Positions 11,540 to 22,434 of a stretch of DNA of 64,000 bases are shown here, piece after piece; positions within the stretch are counted from its first letter, which is position 1, and each line of letters starts with the position of its first letter. Both the position numbers and the translations under genes were made by a program. The notes under the pieces are model-generated. The model had not been told where the DNA came from, did no database searches, and saw only the letters and a program-made list of their open reading frames with translations. Source of the DNA: Apricaphanius iberus (lineage: Eukaryota > Chordata > Actinopteri > Cyprinodontiformes > Aphaniidae); the NCBI GenBank assembly GCA_028564705.1, contig JAPXFQ010001409.1, positions 1-64,000 on the forward strand, written 5' to 3'.

Positions 11540-12098
11540 GTTCATCCCGGGATGCTAAATCATTCTTAATTTTGTCACTGAGGGCGTTATAAAATGTGCC
11601 TTTAAGAGCTTCATCGTTCCAGCCGGCTTCTGTGGCTAGGCTCTGGAACTCTACAGCAAAGTCGGCTACTGATCTGTTCCCCTGCTTAAAGGTCCAGTTT
11701 TTCTAGCTGATTGTTCTGTGTTTTGACAAGTGTGAAAGCCAAATTAAACAACTTCATCGAGTTAGAGAGAAAGAATTGAGGGAAATGAGAAATTGTCAGC
11801 TTACACTGGAGGAGGAAGCCATTATACCTATCTAAGTCCCCAAAAAAGGGTGCTGCAGAGGGGATGTCACCTTGCGGAAGTGGGAAGAGAAAGGAGAGGT
11901 GCTTTGCTGTGCCACATTGAGTTTTGTACTTAGAACGAAAACTTGCTGGGTTAGTCTACCAATTGTAGCGGTTTGTACGGACTGTTGACAAGTTAAATTT
12001 TGGATAGTGGATCCATGTCTACCTAGAAGAGTACCTTGCTGGGAAACAGCTGTCTGAATTTGTGCTGCTGATTCAAGCTGGCCAGATGGTTCTGTCAT
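11540..12098 (-). pseudogene. gag: sushi-type Ty3/gypsy gag fragment
   Basis: Starts with an ATG at 12096-12098 (minus) and an 88-residue frame (MTEPSGQLESAAQIQ, then QQGTLLGRHGSTIQNL), a coiled-coil-rich N-terminus like that of sushi-class gypsy Gag proteins. After a frame break, about 11700-11560 encodes a capsid-like piece with RSVADFAVEFQSLATEAGW and NDEALKGTFYNALSDKIK, which is characteristic of the same class (the class from which vertebrate RTL/PEG genes arose). Zinc knuckle, protease and pol are absent and no LTR is visible. It abuts the L2 LINE at about 11440-11540. Broken and partial; it could not form particles. Confidence 0.72.
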
Positions 12099-12099
12099 G

Positions 12100-12580
12100 A
12101 TTGGGTTTAGAGACTCAAAAGCAGCACAAATTCAGACAAGGAGACGATGGGTTTTGGTAAGAAATTTTTTTTTTAATTTTAAACAAAGGTTGGATTTTCT
12201 GGGAGGTACGTCGTATGGGAGGGCAGAAGGAACAAACCGTAGTAAGGACAGGGAAGGTGTTAAAAGATGTAAGTGGCAAATGGAAATGACTGATGATGAC
12301 TGAGGTTCAGATGCTTACAGGTAGTCAGAAGGGAAGAGGATTTGCAGAAGGGAAGTGGATGTCCGCTGTCTGTGGTTGGCTGGATGAGTAATAATCCTTG
12401 TCTTTCTCTTGCATGTGGAGTAGAAGGGCGGGCAGGCGAGCATGATGATGGAAGCGGGTAATTGTGGAGCCGACAAACCAGACGGGAGCAACGCAGAAGC
12501 TGACCAAGAGGCGGTACAGGTGAGCACTGCAGTTCTTGGAGTCTCTAAGGAACCAGTACTTGAAGAGGAACCAAAGCTAC
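12100..12580. other. no recognisable gene
   Basis: Short open frames on both strands show no known motifs. The stretch separates the sushi gag fragment from a LINE RT fragment. Confidence 0.5.
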
Positions 12581-12589
12581 AAGGAAGAG

Positions 12590-13190
12590 AAGAAAATCAA
12601 TCAAGTTTCGTCCCCACCACAGAACTCGCCTGCCTGATGAGTTTGTCGAGCCTATTTGCATACTCCCACCCCAGCATACCACTGCATAAAAGAGTCTGCT
12701 GGAAACCACAGACTGGTAAATCATCTGTTTAAGGATCGCAGTCTTCAAAGGAAGTACAGTCTGGGCAGTGCTGCATGTCCAGTACAGCTTGCTATGCAGT
12801 CACAGTCCTAAGTATTTATAGCTGGTGACAGTCTCCACCTTATCATCCCTGACCATCACTGGCTGTGGACTCAGGATGGACCTTCTGAAGTCTAATTCAT
12901 CTCCTTAGTCTTTGATGTATTGAGCTGGAGTTGATTATTCTGGCTCCAGGTAACAAAGTCCCTGACCAGGGTCCAGCACTCATCCTCTTCCTCATCTCTT
13001 TAATACACCCCATGATGGTAGTATCATCAGCAAACTTCTACATGTGACACAGCCCTGAGCTGTAGCAGGAGTCTGATGTGTACAGAGTGAAAAGAAAAAG
13101 AGTGAGCACTGTCCCCTGAAGTGCTCCAGTGCTGCTTATGACTGTGTCTTTTGCCGGGCGTACATCAAAGGATTTTCACAGTCTGAGACT
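12590..13190 (-). mobile_element. LINE RT fragment (motif C to thumb)
   Basis: On the minus strand, 13150-12590 encodes in pieces LFLFTLYTSD (end of motif B), the catalytic box KFADDTTIMGCI at about 13040, and a thumb segment at 12748-12600 (QMIYQSVVSSRLFYAVVCWGG). This is the same general clade as the LINE at 1-1385. Multiple frameshifts and stops. The upstream RT part sits at 13800-14060, with about 600 bp of other sequence between. Confidence 0.72.
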
Positions 13191-13559
13191 AACGAATGGT
13201 AGTCTTTAGAAATCTTGCTGGAATCTCGGTGCGCTCCAATCGTCTTGATCATTAAATGTAAGATGATAATCTGCAAATGGCAACAAGATTTATTCCAGTC
13301 GTTCTCTAGTCTTTTGAATCAAACATGTTTCATATTATCACAAGTCCTAGTGTCGTCATAGTGACATAAAACAACCAACAACCAATAAAGTCATTCTCAC
13401 ACAAGCGGAAGCACGAAGCTACAGAGCCCAGCAGAGGTTAGGTGCAGTAATAATTTTTCAGGGATAAGAATCCCTGAGAGTCATAATCTGTTCCCTCCGT
13501 TTATTTAACTATGTGATGTGTAAGGGGTGCTGTACGCTTCATAGTGTACCCTGGCTGTA
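13191..13559. other. unassigned insert between LINE RT fragments
   Basis: Interrupts the LINE RT relic. No gene or clear repeat ends are seen; together with the SINE head it accounts for the gap between RT motif blocks. Confidence 0.4.
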
Positions 13560-13690
13560 TAGAGTGGTACCTTGCTGCTATGGCACAGTGGTTAATATGC
13601 AGAATGTGATGACAGTTGGTTTGAATCCCGCTCATGAACTTGTTTTGCACCTTACCACACATCAAAAAAATGTTTGGGTTCCTGCTGGAA
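13560..13690 (+). repeat. candidate tRNA-derived SINE head
   Basis: ATGGCACAGTGGTTA (about 13577-13591) resembles a Pol III A box and GGTTTGAATCCCGC (about 13618-13631) a B box, at tRNA-like spacing. The sequence lies in an interruption between two halves of a LINE RT. Body and tail limits are unclear. Confidence 0.45.
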
Positions 13691-13799
13691 AGTAGGCTGT
13701 AAACATAGGTGTCATATTTATAAATAACAGTTTTGTATCCACCTATGGAGCCTGGCAGGGTCTATACACAGAAAATACAATATTTGTTTTGCATGGATG

Positions 13800-14060
13800 A
13801 AAAATCACCTAAAACGGATAGTGTTAAAGGCACTTAAAATATCCAAGAAAAGGTGCCTCAATTTGCCATTCTCCTGGTCAAAATGCCCTTGAATATGATG
13901 AAAGTAGCATCGTCTACTCCCACACGTTCCCGATATGCAAACTGAAGGGGGTCCTGCACATGTTTCATTTGAGGCTTCAGTAGAGGGAGGAAGATCCGCT
14001 CCATTTTCTTATCAGCTGTAATGTGAGTTCCATCGGTGGAGCAACTCCCCCAGGGCCAGC
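13800..14060 (-). mobile_element. LINE RT fragment (N-terminal fingers)
   Basis: On the minus strand about 14000-13870 encodes, with one frame change, the conserved DPLQFAYRERVGVDDAT block that precedes RT motif A in L2/CR1-type LINEs. It is the upstream neighbour of 12590-13190 and equally decayed. Confidence 0.68.
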
Positions 14061-14195
14061 TGCTTTTTTAGGGTGAATCTTTATTTGTTGCCCACTCACC
14101 TGGTTTGTAGTTATTTAGAGAGGTGGTTGTGATGATGGTGAAGGGAGGATTAAAAACCTTTTATACACCCAATCAAAATATATGTATTAAATCGT

Positions 14196-14560
14196 TTGTG
14201 TGATAAAATAAAAGGCATATCTGAACCAAGCTTTCGGGCTGAATTGCAACACCACCCCACCCCTGGATACAACTCACTCTTAGGAGATAAAACATTTGAG
14301 GATCTAGGACTAGTAAAGAGGATCTACATGACTAATACTGATAACTTGAAAGTATTAATAAACATCCTTCAGTCTTTCAAGGATATGGATCATTACCGCA
14401 CACCTATAAAATTCACCACATAGATGATGCTGTGCCTGTTGTGCATGCGCCTAGGAGAGTTCCTGCTCCACTGATAGCTGGTTTGTAAAAAGAACTTGAA
14501 AGAATGGGTGTCACTGAATGAGTAGAAGAGCCCACAGAGGGGGGGAACTCTATTATGTAT
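14196..14560 (+). pseudogene. pol: Ty3/gypsy pol, protease-RT junction (left half of a split element)
   Basis: The plus strand encodes LLGDKTFEDLGLVKRIY (end of the protease region) and then, after a frame change near 14390, the pre-RT block with VPVVHAPRRVPAPL and VEEPTE. These are typical of animal Mag/CsRn1-like gypsy elements. The reading continues in sense at 25277, on the far side of ERV-A, so 14557-14560/25277-25280 (GTAT) is the ERV target site inside this pol gene. An in-frame stop and frameshift show that the gypsy copy was already dead or has decayed since. Confidence 0.78.
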
Positions 14561-15047
14561 TGAAGTAAAAACAATCTTAAATGAGTACCAGGCTTTTACA
14601 ACAGTCATAAATACCAAGTTATGTTTAGGAAATTACCCAGTTGTGTAGAAACAGGAAGAAAGATAGTTTAGGACCCCCATAAAAGCGGGTGTCTGTAAAT
14701 CATTTTGGGGGAAAAACAGACTTAGGGAAGTAGATGATAAGGGGCACACAATGAATGTTTATGTACTGGGAGTGACCATGTCATGTGATTCTTTTTGTCT
14801 TTGTGTTCAATAAAAAGAGATGAGGTCTGTGAGTCAGCGCGCACACTTGGTGAGCCGTCCTGCAGGCCAGTCTCATGACAAACAGATCTGTGTTGTTGTA
14901 TTTTCTGCTTTGTTTTCTGGAACAGGAAATCACTCTGTCGACCCTGCGGAGGAAAGCTGGATCCTCAACCGTGAATAGAGTTAATTGACAGTTTTGGAGT
15001 TAATCCACAATAGAGGAACACTTTAATATAGAATTTACAATCCAGCA
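14561..15047 (+). repeat. ERV-A 5' LTR
   Basis: 487 bp, TGAAGT...CCAGCA. It contains a TATA-like CATAAAAG at about 14679 and AATAAA at 14809-14814. Three substitutions separate it from the 3' LTR: A/G at about 14621, C/A at about 14637 and C/T at about 14867. Confidence 0.95.
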
Positions 15048-15050
15048 ATT

Positions 15051-15068
15051 TGGTGGAGAATGCAGGCA
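15051..15068 (+). promoter_or_regulatory. ERV-A primer binding site, tRNA-Ala type
   Basis: Reads TGGTGGAGAATGCAGGCA, three bases after the LTR. It is complementary at 17 of 18 positions to the 3' end (with CCA) of a vertebrate tRNA-Ala isodecoder that ends GCCCGCATTCTCCA, as I recall it. Confidence 0.75.
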
Positions 15069-15844
15069 GTGATTTTCCAGGAGCAAAGTAGAAAAGTAAG
15101 TTGATTTGGTTAAATATTTTGAGGAAACACTGAAGTGAATTACTGATCTGAGTTTAACAGAATGATGGGGAACTGAGGACTGACCATTGACAAAAGGACC
15201 CGGGTCATTTTCTCAGTAATCTGGCAAGCGCTACAACAAATTAATAGGTAAATGTTGGTCTGAAAATTCTCCATTTTAATGTTAACTCTGTCTCTTTAAA
15301 GGAAAAGAGGACCGTGCGAGACAAGTTCTGAGTCTGGGCTGCTCTCGCTGGGGAGAGACGTTTCCCCAGCGACAGGTCTAGTGGGAACAAAGGATTCCTA
15401 GACCAGCCTGGGTGACTGCACAGCCCGTGACCGAACATCACAAAGTGTGCATAGAAAAAAGGTCTGCGTTCCTAAAGAGATAAGGTCAGTGTGTATGGAT
15501 GACTAAGACTTAAAAGGAAATAAATTGCCATGGTAATATAAACATAGTTGTGGTGTGAATGGGTGCGTGTTTGGAGAGTAAAGATACGGATAAATAGTTT
15601 CCAGGAAACTATTTTGCACATCTGGATTCAAATAAACTCTCATTTAGAGGATAGTAGTTGGGTTGAATCTAAAACTCGGGTTGTCCGGTGAATCTTAAAC
15701 ACCTAGTTGGATGTCCGCTCCCACAGAACTAGTCTGGGGTGTAGAAGATTGACATTCAGGGACAATCTGGGGTAATATCATTTTCACCTGACTCAATCCT
15801 ACATACTTTAAGGAAGAGAGCAGATTGACATAGTTGCTGAGAGC
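15069..15844 (+). other. ERV-A untranslated leader
   Basis: About 780 bp between primer site and the first gag ATG. I see no gene. The stretch is expected to hold the packaging signal and the splice donor for env mRNA; neither can be assigned with confidence. Confidence 0.6.
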
Positions 15845-17961
15845 ATGGACTATAAACCCCGCATTCCCCTGCCAGGGAACCGCTGGTGCACCTTAGGAAG
15901 ACAATTAACACTGTATTTGGATAAAGTACTACCAATGCTAGAGACTAGTCTCAGCAAGGCAGATAGAGATAAAGTAGAAAGGAGGGTCAGAAGTATGTGG
16001 AAAGATGAGGGACTAGACCCACAGGAGAGGAGATGATTGTCCCAGTTGTGTTTCAAAGAAGCAGGGAAATGTGGAGATAAAGCAGAAAAGGCCAACGTGG
16101 TTACTGGAGGAAAGGCAAAATGGAAGAAAAGACAGGCAAAATGGAACCAGTTAGGTATATTAGGGCAAGGGACAGAACATCTTTGTCAGGAACCAGACTG
16201 TGACGAGGAAGACAGCTCGAGCCCTCCCCCTTATACAGGGATTTATCCCCCAATACCCCGGACAAACAATATGTATCCTGTAGTTAGAACTGCAGATGGG
16301 ACTGAAATTCATTGGGAACTCACTAGGACAGATGCTACAGAAAGAGGTATCTATGAGGAATATGGCCCAGAACACGGATCACACCCACACCCCCAATGCA
16401 CACCCTCTGCTCCTCCGGTAGCTCCCCCATCTTCTCAATACCCCGTCCAACCCAGCTCTCGGGACGGAGCCACACAGTTGTGGTAAGTAATGAGCAAGAA
16501 GAAAGTAGGTCACTCAAACACTGGTCCAAAACCCCCTCAGGTTAATACACCACCTCAAGCATCTGACAGGACACCCCCTCAGGCGTCCGGCAGTCAATCA
16601 GGAGACATAGAGATTAAAAATGAGGACCATGAACCCACACATGAAATTGTAATTGCTGTTAAGGCTCAGGGTACACTAGGACACACAAGTGATGAGGAGG
16701 ATTATGTAGAAAAAGAAGTGAGGAAGAGAGTAAGAGACGAGTTAGAAAAAAAACGAGAGGATGAGAACAGACGGGGGCCAATAGAGCCAGAGGAGGGCTT
16801 AAAGGGCACACCACCCCTGGGACAGACAGGAGTAACGACTAGATTACAACTCAAACAGCAGAAAAAACATCAGGAGGAAGAGCCGGAGGGAGGTCAGTCA
16901 CAAAACACAATGCCTTTAATACAAGCACCAGGGGGAGGAGAACTGTACAAACCTCTAAAATTAGCAGACCTTAGAGGATTGATCCAATCTTTGCCATCTT
17001 TATCAGAAGGAGCTAATTTGTGGTTAAACAAGCTGTACCAGCTTACAGCTAATCAATCATTGGCCCTAGGAGATTTAAGGGGAGTAATGGGGTTAGTAAT
17101 GACAGCTACAGATTTTAGAAAATATGCAGGAAGAAAATAATTTAGCTAACCTCCCAGATTCTACACCTTTAGCAGGACTAATTCATGGAATAGCCACCTG
17201 GTTGAGACAGAAATATCCAGGAACCCATGCCTCAAAAGTGCCAAAATTCATGTGGAAACCTGAGGTGTCACCCATTGATTATTTATCACAAAGCAAGGAC
17301 ACCTGGGTGGGACAAACAGGGTATCCTGATCACAAGGGAACAAACAGAACTTGGTTCAGGGAAGCGGTGTTAGCAGGGGTGCCGGAGACTGTACAACAGA
17401 ATTTAAAAGAAAATCCGGATCTACTAAGTGCTGACCAGGGTAGAAGCGACTTGCATTTAATTCATCATCTTCAGAAAGAGGCAGATCGGTATAAGAAAGG
17501 ATCTGAGGAGACTAAGAAAATGGAGACTGCTTTGTTAAAACTACAGTTAAAAGAAGCCCAATCTAAAATAGCTGAACAGAAAGCTGGTTCAAAGAAAGGG
17601 AAAGCAAATGGTGGCAGAAATTGCCCCAGCTGCAGCCCTAGAGGCTCCTCCCCCTTCATTTCCCATAATGTATGCTGGAGCCCCCCCTAACCAGTCACCC
17701 GTTGCCCCATATGGGCAGCAGTGGCAACGCCCCTGGAGAGCACGTGGGAGGGGAGGGGCCCGTGGGTTCAGAGGTGCTGGGGGAAAGCAGCCAAGCACTA
17801 ACGGTTGTCATCGGTGTGGCTCCATTGATCATTGGGTGAGAGAGTGTCCTTACCCACCAACCGGGAACCAACCACAATACCAGCCTTCTCACCACACAGC
17901 TCCAAATCAGCACATGGCTCCTCCTCCGTATGGCAGGGGAAGAGGAGGCCAGCACTATTGA
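15845..17961 (+). pseudogene. gag: ERV-A gag (broken)
   Basis: Gag would form the particle shell. The ATG at 15845 opens a basic N-terminal (matrix-like) segment. The same frame runs to 17140 but carries a TGA at 16034-16036 and a TAA at 16484-16486. A PPPY late-domain motif is at 16223-16234 within a proline-rich part. A +1 shift near 17124-17140 leads to the capsid-like part (17124-17690, with LRQKYPG and FREAVLAGVPETVQQNL), ending in a charged coiled coil (about 17490-17590). A second shift near 17608-17690 leads to an arginine/glycine-rich nucleocapsid with one CCHC zinc knuckle (17806-17847, C-x2-C-x4-H-x4-C). The final TGA at 17959-17961 is in the same frame as the protease, so it is probably a natural readthrough stop, unlike the two upstream ones. 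Confidence 0.85.
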
Positions 17962-18262
17962 CAATGCCCACAGATTTTCCCAGTGGGCGGGATTAAGGGA
18001 GATCCCTTGCTCACATTGAACATTTCTGGACATTCCTTAGCTTTTTTGGTGGATACTGGGGCTACTTTCAGCACCATGGACAAATCATTACCACAAACAG
18101 TCTTGAGAAAAAGTGTCAGTAATGGGAATTTCTGGGGCTCCTATGATTCTCCCGGTAACTCAACCTATGTCTGTGTCAGTGGGAAACCAAAGAGTGAACC
18201 ATCCTTTTGTGATAGCACCCACCACTCCAGTGAATCTTCTTGGCAGGGATTTACTTATTAAG
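17962..18262 (+). pseudogene. pro: ERV-A protease, N-terminal part
   Basis: Directly follows the gag TGA in the same frame. It encodes an aspartic protease with the active-site motif FLVDTGATFSTM at about 18043-18078. Near 18110 a single-base frame change moves the rest of the protease (flap and the VNLLGRDLL segment) into the next frame, read at 18113-18260. A homodimer of this enzyme would cut Gag and Gag-Pol in the maturing particle. The break inactivates this copy. Confidence 0.82.
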
Positions 18263-20311
18263 CTGGGAGCTACCATACTATGCACAGCTGATGGACTTGA
18301 AGTGACTTTTCCCAATGGACAGAAACACTGTTGTGGTTCCCTGAATGGACAATATCTGCTCAGAGATGACGCCTCACAAATGGCTGACATATTCTGGGGC
18401 AGGCTTACCACACCTCCTGAACATGAACACTCTGCAGCCACATTCTTGGCATGCTGGAGGCCTTGGCTGCTGGAACTACAACCCTTTGTCCCGCCGCCTG
18501 ACCCTTTACATGTTACACTCCTGTATGAAAGGGGCGATCCTACTATGTATCAGGAACAATTTGAGAAACAGCTTGAGGGCCACACGTGGTCTGTGACTTC
18601 CGGTCCATGCTTTGTGGGGAAAGAGGGAGTAGCACTGTTTGCTAATCTTACATCTGATCAACTGAAATGGTACATGATGGAGACTGAAGCTCTCCCACAT
18701 GTGTCACTTTTACTACACCCTACACATCAAGCCAAGGATCTGGGGGGAATGGTAAAGAGGGGGGTCACAATTACAGATTGGATTCCAACCCAGATACCTA
18801 CAGTCTCCTTTTCTCCTTCTACTCAGATGTATAAAATAGACACGCAAGTAACAGATCAGACTCTGTTAGAACACCTCCAGTTGTCTAGAACTCATGGTAG
18901 AGAAAAAACAGACCACCCTAAGGCCATAGAGACGTTACAAATTCTCCCCGATTACCTCTGGTCAGACGGTCCCACAGATGTAGGATTGGTTCACACCACA
19001 CCCATCACTTTTGAATTAAAACATTCTGATCCAATTTGGCGTACGCAGTACCCTCATAAACCTGAAGCTGAGGAGGGAATAGCGGACACTATAGCAGGTT
19101 TATTAAAGGCTGGAGTTTTGGAACCTTCTTACTCGCCTTACAACACACCAATCTTACCTGTAGAAAAACAAGGTACTGGCAAATACAGGATGGCACATGA
19201 CTTAAGAGCAATTAATGAGGTACTTAAAACAGCACCCATTGCAACCTCTAATCCCTACACGGCTCTGACATCCCTGACACCTGATTTGAAATGGTTCACC
19301 TGTATTGATTTGGCTAATGCTTTTTTCTGTTTACCGCTTCACCCATCAGTGAGGGATGTGTTCTCTTTCACTTTCAGAGGTAGAAAACTGAGATATACCA
19401 GACTTCCCCAGGGCTTTTCTCTATCCCCTGGCATTTTCAATCAGGTTCTTAAACAATCTTTAAGCACCTTACTCCTCCCACCAGGTTGTGTTCTGATTCA
19501 ATATGTGGATGATTTAATTTTAGCCACGCCCACTGCAGAAATATACATTGAAGCCACATTGGCATTACTCTCTCATTTAGGAAAAGAGGGTTATAAAGTC
19601 TCACGTGACAAATTGCAACTAGTCAGACAAGAAGTCCAGTTTTTGGGGAGAAAAGTGACGGCACAGGGTTCTGGTTTAACAGAGGCCCACAAAAACTCCC
19701 TATTGACACATCCAAAACCTCTTATTGTAAAGTCAATGCTGTCATTTCTGGGACTTACTAACTTCTCCAGACATTACATTCCAGGTTATACTAACCTCAC
19801 TACACCATTGAGAGCATTGGTAAATGAAAATGGCATGAAGAATTTACAGGCACAGTTACAATGGAATTCCGCAGCAGAAGAGGCTTTCATTCAGCTCAAA
19901 CAACTACTAGCTCAGGCAGCAGACTTAGCTACACCTGACTACAGCTGTACCTTTTTTCTGGATACATCAGAAACCGATGGAGTGGTTAATGGTATTCTTC
20001 TTCAGAAAAAAGGGGGCCAAAGACGCATTCTTAGGTATCTTAGTGTCAAACTACAAGCCATAGAGAGGACACAACCTCCATGCACTGGACATGCAGCAGG
20101 CATTGCACATCTAGTTGAGAAAAGAGCACATGTAGTCAGAGGATACCCACTCCACATCCTCACATCCCATGGTGTTATGGCTCTGAACAATTCTGAGGCC
20201 TTCACTTTGTCCACCCTGCGCCAGCAACGTCTCAGTAAAATCCTAGAAGCACCAAATCTGACTTTCATCCATCCATCCATCCATCCATTTTCTTTACTGC
20301 TTAATCCTTAA
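18113..20311 (+). pseudogene. pol: ERV-A pol: protease end, H-x-T/S domain, RT, connection
   Basis: A 732-codon open frame. Residues 1-60 are the end of the protease (VNLLGRDLLIKLGA). Residues about 105-235 are an extra domain not found between protease and RT in standard retroviruses. It contains HVTLLY (His at residue 133, 18509-18511) and PHVSLLL (His at residue 196, 18698-18700), 63 residues apart, a pattern like 2H phosphoesterases. RT follows: KYRMAHDLRAINE, motif A FTCIDLANAFF, motif B RLPQGFSLSPGIFNQVL, and the catalytic YVDD at residues 464-467. Thumb and connection run to about 20257, where a SINE interrupts pol; the stop at 20309-20311 lies in the SINE. Compared with ERV-B the domain order is the same. 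Confidence 0.88.
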
Positions 20312-20653
20312 TGGGTCACGGGGGTGCTGGTGCCTATCTCCAGCTGTCAACGGGCGAGAGGCGGGGTACACCCTGGACAGGTCGCAAGTCCATCACAGGG
20401 TCACATAGAGACAGACAGGACAAACCTAAGGACAATTTGGAGAGCTCAATTAACCTGACAGTCATGTTTTTGGACTGTGGGAGGAAGCCGGAGTTTGGAC
20501 TGTGGGAGGAAGCCGGAGTACCTGGAGAGAACCCACGCATGCACGGGAAGAACATGCAAACTCCATGCAGAAAGATACGAACCCACAACCTTCTTGCTGC
20601 AAGGCAACAGTGCTAACCACTGCGCCACCGTGCAGCCCCTGACTTTCATCCAT
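20258..20653 (-). mobile_element. tRNA-headed SINE inserted in ERV-A pol
   Basis: The insert lies at about 20271-20638 between copies of CTGACTTTCATCCAT (20258-20272 and 20639-20653), a 15-bp target duplication of the kind made by LINE machinery. On the minus strand it starts GGGGCTGCACGGTGGCGCAG, with an A box (TGGCGCAGTGG) and a B-box-like GGGTTCGTATC, and ends in an (ATCC)n-type tail (plus 20267-20288). A unit of about 24 bp (TTTGGACTGTGGGAGGAAGC plus its next bases) is present twice in tandem at about 20468-20517. With one target copy it adds 381 bp, a multiple of three, so pol stays in frame across it apart from the SINE's own stops. Confidence 0.85.
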
Positions 20654-22434
20654 GATGGCATAAACATGGCAGATCAGTTCAGCGACACTGGGGAACCTCA
20701 TGACTGTGTTGCACTAAATTTTGAGGCCCAAAAAATAAGACCAGACCTGTTGACAGAACCACTCCCCACAGGACTGACCCTGTACACAGATGGTTGTTGT
20801 TTTAGGGACAGTAAAGGTGACTTACAATCAGGTTTTGCTGTGGTGTTGCAAGATAACAATACTGAACAGACAGTGGTGTCAGGAAAACTACATGGCAAAC
20901 AGAGTGCACAGCGAGCTGAGATCAGGGCTCTGATTGAAGCCTGTAAGTGGGGAACAGGAAAAGAAGTTATCATTTGGACTGATTCTAATTATGGTTTCTC
21001 TGTTATTCATTATGAGCTATCACAGTGGAAAAGGGCAGGATTTGTCACCACCACAGGCAAGCCAATTCAGCATCACTCAGATATCATGGAGCTTTTAGAA
21101 GCAGTGCAGCTACCCTCTAAATTAGCCATTTTAAAGTGCAAGGGCCACAGTAAGTTAAACACAGCTCAGGCTAGAGGTAACGAAGCTGCAGATCTGGCTG
21201 CAAAAACTGCTGCAGGTTACCAGCCACATACAAATACACAGCTAGTGGTTACAGATTTACAGGAAATATCAGACAGCTTTGCAGAGGAAGTGAAGCTAGC
21301 TCAGCAGAATGCAGCCCCACAGGAGAAATCAGTTTGGAAAGACAGAGGTGCAGCTTTCTCAAATAACTACTGGAGAGGCCCAGATGGGAGACTTGTGTTG
21401 CCAGCCAGTTTAAAACCCACACTTTTCCAAGAAGCTCATGGACAGGCACATGTCTCTTTTAATCAGATGAAGAGGAACCTGTGTTTCTGGTGGCACCCAT
21501 ATTTATCAGACTGGGTAAAGAATTTTTTGAGTGAATGTACGGTTTGTCGGCAGTTTAATCCAAAACCCACTATCAAGCCAGAGATGGGAACTTTTCAGAA
21601 CCTGTCTCGGCCAGGGGAGGAAGTGGTTATTGATTATACAGATATGGTAACTCCTATTAGGGGTTATAGGTATTTGTTGGTTATGATAGACCGCCTGACA
21701 TCATGGGTTGAAGCAGTTCCTGCTAGGAGCGAGGATTCTAAAATGGTGGTTAAGTGTTTAATTAACCACTGGATCCGGTTCCATGGCTTTCCCACCAGAG
21801 TGAGATCTGATAATGGCACTCACTTTAAGAATGAACATCTACAATGGGTTGAAAAGCATATGGGATCACCCATAAATTTGGCACTGTGTATCACCCCCAG
21901 TCGCAAGGGGTGATTGAGCGCTCAGACCTAAATTTAAAGTCAAAGCTAGCAAAAATATCAGCATAAACAGGGCTAAATTGGCTGGACGCCCTCCCTATTG
22001 CTCTAATGGCCATTAGATCATCAGTCTGCAGAACAAAAGGTCTTACTCCTTATGAGATCCTTACTGGCAGGATCTTCCCTGGTCCCTGGGTCGGCAGGGA
22101 GCCTCAAGTCTCTTCTCATCTTGCTCCCGACCCTCGTGGTGAACATCAACAGCTGAAATCTCTGGTGACCTCCTTCCTACCAGCTCCACACGTCACTCAC
22201 GGTCCAGCTCCGGCACCCACAGAGGCTGAGTGGGTTTGGTTGAAGGTGTTCAAAAGAAAGTGGCAGGAACCTCGCTGGTCTGGTCCATTTCTGGTTTCTG
22301 CGCGCACCACCCACGCTGTCCAGCTTAAAGGCAAAGGATCCACCTGGTTTCATTGGTCACAGTGTGCCCTGGCTCCTGATCCATCCCGCACACTGCAGCA
22401 GATCTCTAATAATCTAAGGGAATCTATCTAAAGA
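20639..22434 (+). pseudogene. pol: ERV-A pol: RNase H and integrase (broken)
   Basis: After the SINE, pol resumes in the same frame. RNase H: LYTDGCC (first Asp), RAEIRAL (Glu), WTDSNYG (Asp), GNEAADLAA (last Asp). Integrase zinc region: EAHGQAH and ECTVCRQF (HHCC). Core: VVIDYTDM (Asp) and RSDNGTHF (Asp). A frame change near 21880 separates these from the segment with the third acidic residue (GVIERSD in the next frame), a stop occurs near 21964, and the C-terminal domain is read at 22006-22431 ([14 protein letters not shown], a GPY/F-like module). RNase H would remove the RNA template and integrase would insert the provirus. All catalytic residues are visible but spread over two frames, so the enzyme could not be made. 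Confidence 0.87.

Noticed and set aside
17589..18033. minus-strand frames over the gag-pro junction of ERV-A
   Set aside because: Shadows of the Arg/Gly-rich nucleocapsid and protease frames.
18440..18800. dUTPase domain in pol
   Set aside because: None of the dUTPase motifs (AGYDL, GVIDxGYRG types) are visible; the paired H-x-T/S pattern fits better.
20311..20638. start of a separate gene upstream of the RNase H part
   Set aside because: The open frame begins inside the SINE by chance; the retroviral reading starts only at 20639.
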